A stretch of DNA of 64,000 bases from the NCBI GenBank assembly GCA_035610365.1, contig CM069432.1, forward strand, positions 176,003,027-176,067,026. The letters are read 5' to 3'. The notes under the pieces are model-generated. The model was not told the origin of the DNA, ran no database searches, and saw only the letters and a list, made by a program, of their open reading frames with translations. Below, in pieces: positions 61,301 through 64,000 of the stretch. The translations under genes and the position numbers were made by a program. The stretch comes from Aquatica leii (Eukaryota; Arthropoda; Insecta; Coleoptera; Lampyridae). Each line of letters opens with the position of its first letter. Position 1 is the first letter of the stretch.

Positions 61301-62289
61301 ATAAGATCATCCTAAAGAGTTTTTGATCCATTTTATTTTTAAATCTTCGTAAGCTTTTTAAAAATTATATAAAATTGTTCGAAATTTTAATTATAATAAT
61401 TGTTTAAAATAGCAAAATTAAATACGATTTCGTTGCTTAAGAAATTTTCTCAAAGCAAAAGTTATGTAAATTTTCTTTTCACAACTTGAAAATTTCTTAA
61501 GTAAATCTTTACTTGCTTTGTAACTAAGAATGCGATTTATACAAAGAGAAGTAATCGCATAAACTGTCGACCGGCACGGAGGCGTGATGTTAAAACTAAA
61601 CAAAATGTGAAGAGAACTTCAGATTAAGAATAGTATGAAATGAAATAAATAGGATTGTTTATACAATTAAAATTATAACAGTTATACCATTTCACAGTGA
61701 TTATTACAACTTAATTGCATCAAAATATTAACTCTATGTTATAAACACGATTAACTACAATTACTATGGGGATCTAGATAACTAAATACTAACACATGTA
61801 ACGATTTGCTTGAAAATGAAGTGTGAGGTACATTGAAATTCATTTATTGCTATTTGAAAACAGGTTTTACTATTTTAGCTCTTAACATTCACCCTCAACT
61901 TGCAAAGTAAATGACATTTACTCGCAGTAGAATATTCAAATCTTAGCACTTTATTCGTGTAGAGTTTATTTTGAATATGAAACATTTATATCTTTAAAAG
62001 AATATGAAAGATTTCGGAAATAATTACATATAAAAGGTTGTCATTTAATGAAAGTTTAGATATTAACAGGAAACTGGTGAAAGGCATTAATCAGGCATAG
62101 CTAATAATACAGTTCGCTCAATCATGTTCTTTGTTCTGCACTAATTCAAATTAACGGTTTGATACAGTAAATTAGGTTAAACAATTTCAATGTTTGTAAA
62201 TGCCTAATCAAGCGATTATTTCAGATAAAAAATAAATCTTTCATACATAAAACGATATACTAATTAATTCAATCTTCTTCGTTTAGGAG
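52314..62289. other. about 10 kb without a recognisable gene
   Basis: Very AT-rich. I see no element ends or domains. A 72-codon minus frame (53063-53281) has a hydrophobic N-terminal segment, and a 70-codon minus frame (61119-61331) has protein-like composition, but neither has a recognisable family. A small GC-richer ORF at 55285-55398 is listed separately. Simple AT runs lie at about 59035-59085. Confidence 0.4.
55285..55398 (+). CDS. possible 37-codon ORF in a GC-rich island
   Basis: ATG at 55285 opens a frame with REQSKPNEGDIPSMVGTEFR and a TGA at 55398. Base composition over 55310-55400 is near half G+C in DNA that is otherwise strongly AT-rich. This suggests constraint, perhaps a terminal exon (CCGGTAG just upstream could be an acceptor) or a small peptide. 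No family is recognised. Confidence 0.25.
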   Translation: MVCLKSNFTSAGREQSKPNEGDIPSMVGTEFRRPYTF

Positions 62290-62327
62290 GGGCATATAAA
62301 ACCACTTTAATTTATTTTTATGGCAAC

Positions 62328-62357
62328 GTTTCGTGCTGAAGGTTAGCACTTCCTCAG
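62328..62357 (-). ncRNA. hammerhead-like motif in the Penelope tail
   Basis: On the minus strand: CTGAGGA, one A, a perfect 5-bp stem GTGCT/AGCAC with loop AACCTTC, then GAAAC and GTTGCC. GGC before and GCC after the core can pair as an outer helix. Same geometry as the 48-kb copy with a different stem sequence, which is what conserved RNA structure would give. Confidence 0.5.
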
Positions 62358-62689
62358 GCCAACTGTAATTTATTGAACTCGTAAGTCAACACATAGTAAC
62401 AACAAAATGAAATTAACAGATAATTTTTAACACATAAAACTTACAGAATAAAATCAAGTGGATCAATCCACCGACCAAGGACATTGGCAACTTTACGAGT
62501 TAGTAATTAATAATAAATACAACATTAAACATACAATGGTCAATATTTAAAGTTTTAATATAACGTAGGACATACACCTTCAATAAACAATTGACAAATG
62601 TTGTGTAATCAAAAATTTATGAATGTCAAGGGAAAGATAAGAATAAAATGATAAACAAAACTGAATAACGATAGATCCAACCTATATAG

Positions 62690-63286
62690 TTATCTCACAA
62701 TTTTGGATATTAAATTATTATAAACGCTGCTTAAATTGTTGGTATCGTTGTTACAATTAATATTATTATTATATATATTGATGTATAGCATTTCGGAGAC
62801 TAAACGCTTTTTCAAGTTGTTTTCCACATCTAGAATTGTGGGATTGATAAAATTGAAATTGTGTCCCGTGTCTATATGATGTACGGCCAAAGCTGTATCG
62901 CCTTTTTTTGTGCTACAATCGTATTTATGGTTGGTCATCCGATTTTTTAGTTTCTGTTTAGTTTGACCAATATAACACGCATTGCATCTAGCACAATCAA
63001 GCTTATACACTACGTCGTGTTTATCTATAGTGTTAGTTCTATCTTTGGTATTACTATACAGCATGTTGTAAATGGTGTTAGTGTTATACATGGTTATTTT
63101 GATGTTAGGTGTTGTTAGTATCGGAATGATTCTTTGTATTAGATTTGGGACGTTTATGATTTTGGTGTAAGTGATGTTAGTATTAAGGTTAGCGTTAAGG
63201 GTAGTGTTAAGGTAACAACACCAGAAATCTAATGTTGGTATTATATTAATTACTAAATCTGTCAAATTTGAGAATAACTTTAACAT
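62690..63286 (-). CDS. Penelope GIY-YIG endonuclease domain
   Basis: A 198-codon open frame. The core is VVYKLDCARCNACYIGQTKQ then KLKNRMTNHKYD (about residues 92-123), with ALAVHHIDTGHNFNF and ILDVENNLKKRLVSEMLYI. VYKLDCARCNACYIGQT carries the C-x-x-C knuckle next to the Y-I-G box that marks the Penelope type. RLVSEMLYI holds the catalytic Glu, and HHIDTGH the His region. It nicks DNA to prime reverse transcription. The N-terminal 80 residues would be the RT-endonuclease connector. The frame is intact, but the RT is missing. Confidence 0.85.
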   Translation of the reverse strand: MLKLFSNLTDLVINIIPTLDFWCCYLNTTLNANLNTNITYTKIINVPNLIQRIIPILTTPNIKITMYNTNTIYNMLYSNTKDRTNTIDKHDVVYKLDCARCNACYIGQTKQKLKNRMTNHKYDCSTKKGDTALAVHHIDTGHNFNFINPTILDVENNLKKRLVSEMLYINIYNNNINCNNDTNNLSSVYNNLISKIVR

Positions 63287-63299
63287 CTTTTTTTCAATT

Positions 63300-63443
63300 T
63301 TAAGTAAATTTCGAGGTGTTTAAATCACTTTTCCATCTGTTACATACTTGTTCTAACATAATAATTAACTTTAAACTCTTAGTTTTATCATTGGTTTTAT
63401 GTAGAAGTTTTCTTTTTGCCACGCTGGAGCTTTTTTTACCCAT
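63300..63443 (-). CDS. short basic ORF upstream of the endonuclease
   Basis: 47 codons: ATG at 63443, lysine- and serine-rich start (MGKKSSSVAKRKLL), then MLEQVCNRWKSDL, TAA at 63300. It ends 13 bp before the endonuclease ATG at 63286, in another frame. It might be the N-terminus of the Penelope ORF brought next to its C-terminal domain by deletion of the RT. This is inference. Confidence 0.35.
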   Translation of the reverse strand: MGKKSSSVAKRKLLHKTNDKTKSLKLIIMLEQVCNRWKSDLNTSKFT

Positions 63444-63977
63444 TACGTAATTACACTAACGAACAAATATTGACGTTTGCAATGTTGGCAGCACAAAAAA
63501 GTAATTTGTGTCTGGAAACGTTATCCCTTTAGATACTAGTTACTATTTTATAAAGCGCACTTTTTGTATATAAGAGAATGGAATTTTGGAAATAATAAAA
63601 GTGGTAGTGCTACTACTTTTATTATTTCCAACCTTCCAGATGGGACAAAACAACTTTGCCCAACATAGGAATGTTAAAAAAATACTTTTCTGCTACAGAA
63701 CAGAGTGATACATTTAGCAATGTAAATCAGTTTGTTAAAAGCATACGTATGAAAGATTGTATACTGTTCAAAGGAAAGTAAAGTTTAAGTTAGTAAAAGA
63801 AGATGGGAAATATATTAGTATAAAATATGTCTCCTTGGACTAATTGCCGTTCTTGGATTCAGTTCGTTAATGGTAGTTCGGAAAATGACGTGCAGGATAT
63901 GTTAGAGTCAAAGCTAGAATAAACAAAAATTTTGTTTTGAGACTTTTTGCTATGATAACGATTTAAATATCTTAGAT
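63444..63977. other. no gene; contains a strong palindrome
   Basis: Apart from the hairpin at 63586-63631 no feature is readable. Confidence 0.4.
63586..63631. repeat. 46-bp near-perfect palindrome
   Basis: TTGGAAATAATAAAAGT (63586-63602) pairs exactly with ACTTTTATTATTTCCAA (63615-63631). Inside, one G/T position is followed by GTAG and CTAC around a 2-base centre. As RNA this would be an almost continuous hairpin. Confidence 0.7.
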
Positions 63978-64000
63978 ATCTATAGTGTTAGTTCTATCTT
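63978..64000 (-). mobile_element. start of a second Penelope copy at the window edge
   Basis: TATCTATAGTGTTAGTTCTA to the end of the window repeats 63024-63046 in the endonuclease ORF. Sequence before it does not match, so the second copy is truncated here and continues beyond the window. Confidence 0.6.

Larger units (their letters stand above)
62290..63443 (-). mobile_element. Penelope-like element, RT missing
   Basis: On the minus strand: a short basic ORF (63443-63300), a GIY-YIG endonuclease (63286-62690), an AT-rich tail, and the hammerhead-like motif at 62357-62328. The reverse transcriptase that normally precedes the endonuclease is absent, so this is a deletion derivative or a 5'-truncated copy. 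A piece of the same sequence starts again at the right edge of the window. Confidence 0.7.

Noticed and set aside
61119-61331. 70-codon minus ORF with protein-like composition
   Set aside because: I cannot match it to a family and the flanks hold no supporting exon.
1-64000. CRISPR arrays, rRNA genes, bacterial operons, telomeric repeats
   Set aside because: No regularly spaced repeats, no conserved rRNA words and no TTAGG-type arrays are visible.

Overview
The window is AT-rich eukaryotic DNA, most likely from an insect or other arthropod with a large, transposon-rich genome. The signs are spliced genes with GT/AG introns, Pol II LTR promoters with TATA plus Initiator, and a mix of hAT, pogo, Tc1/mariner, Mutator-like, Crypton-like, Ty3/gypsy, Penelope and LINE elements. 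There is no bacterial-style gene organisation. I find no intact host protein gene. The only host-like coding evidence is one possible 49-nt exon near 7.25 kb and a few GC-richer islands. The rest reads as intergenic or intronic DNA filled with elements of different ages, nearly all with stops or frameshifts.

Layout. 0-10 kb: three diverged copies of a heat-shock-element/TATA repeat (about 0.7, 3.3 and 6.2 kb), a palindromic fold-back built from two Penelope-like 3' tails (3.6-4.1 kb), hairpins and a possible mini-exon. 12-14.7 kb: an intron-containing Mutator-like transposase fused to a YqaJ-type nuclease domain. 16.7-18.1 kb: a solo LTR with a 4-bp target duplication. 21.6-22.2 kb: a deleted hAT with a perfect 8-bp duplication. 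22.4-25.6 kb (minus): a deleted Ty3/gypsy element carrying, after its integrase, a TARG1/OARD1-type ADP-ribose macrodomain and a CCCH zinc finger. 30-33.05 kb: a LINE ending in (ATT)n. 34.7-37.6 kb: a pogo/Tigger-like element. 37.9 kb: a tRNA-derived SINE-like sequence. 40-40.7 kb: a Crypton-like tyrosine recombinase remnant. 41.0-44.4 kb (minus): a hAT with TIRs and a perfect 8-bp duplication, nested in an older hAT end. 44.8 kb: a hAT MITE. 46.7-48.5 kb: an element with TIRs and an 11-bp duplication enclosing a Penelope reverse transcriptase. 48.8-51.7 kb: a Tc1/mariner element with reiterated ends. 52.0-52.3 kb: a third LTR copy with a readable promoter. 52.3-62.3 kb: nearly featureless. 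62.3-63.4 kb (minus): a Penelope GIY-YIG endonuclease and tail, with a second copy starting at the window edge.

The elements do not form a pathway. They are independent insertions, several nested, and three of the four Penelope-type tails share a hammerhead-like core with the same geometry. The most notable object is the macrodomain/CCCH module in the gypsy element. Next come the spliced transposase-nuclease fusion and the hammerhead-like Penelope tails.
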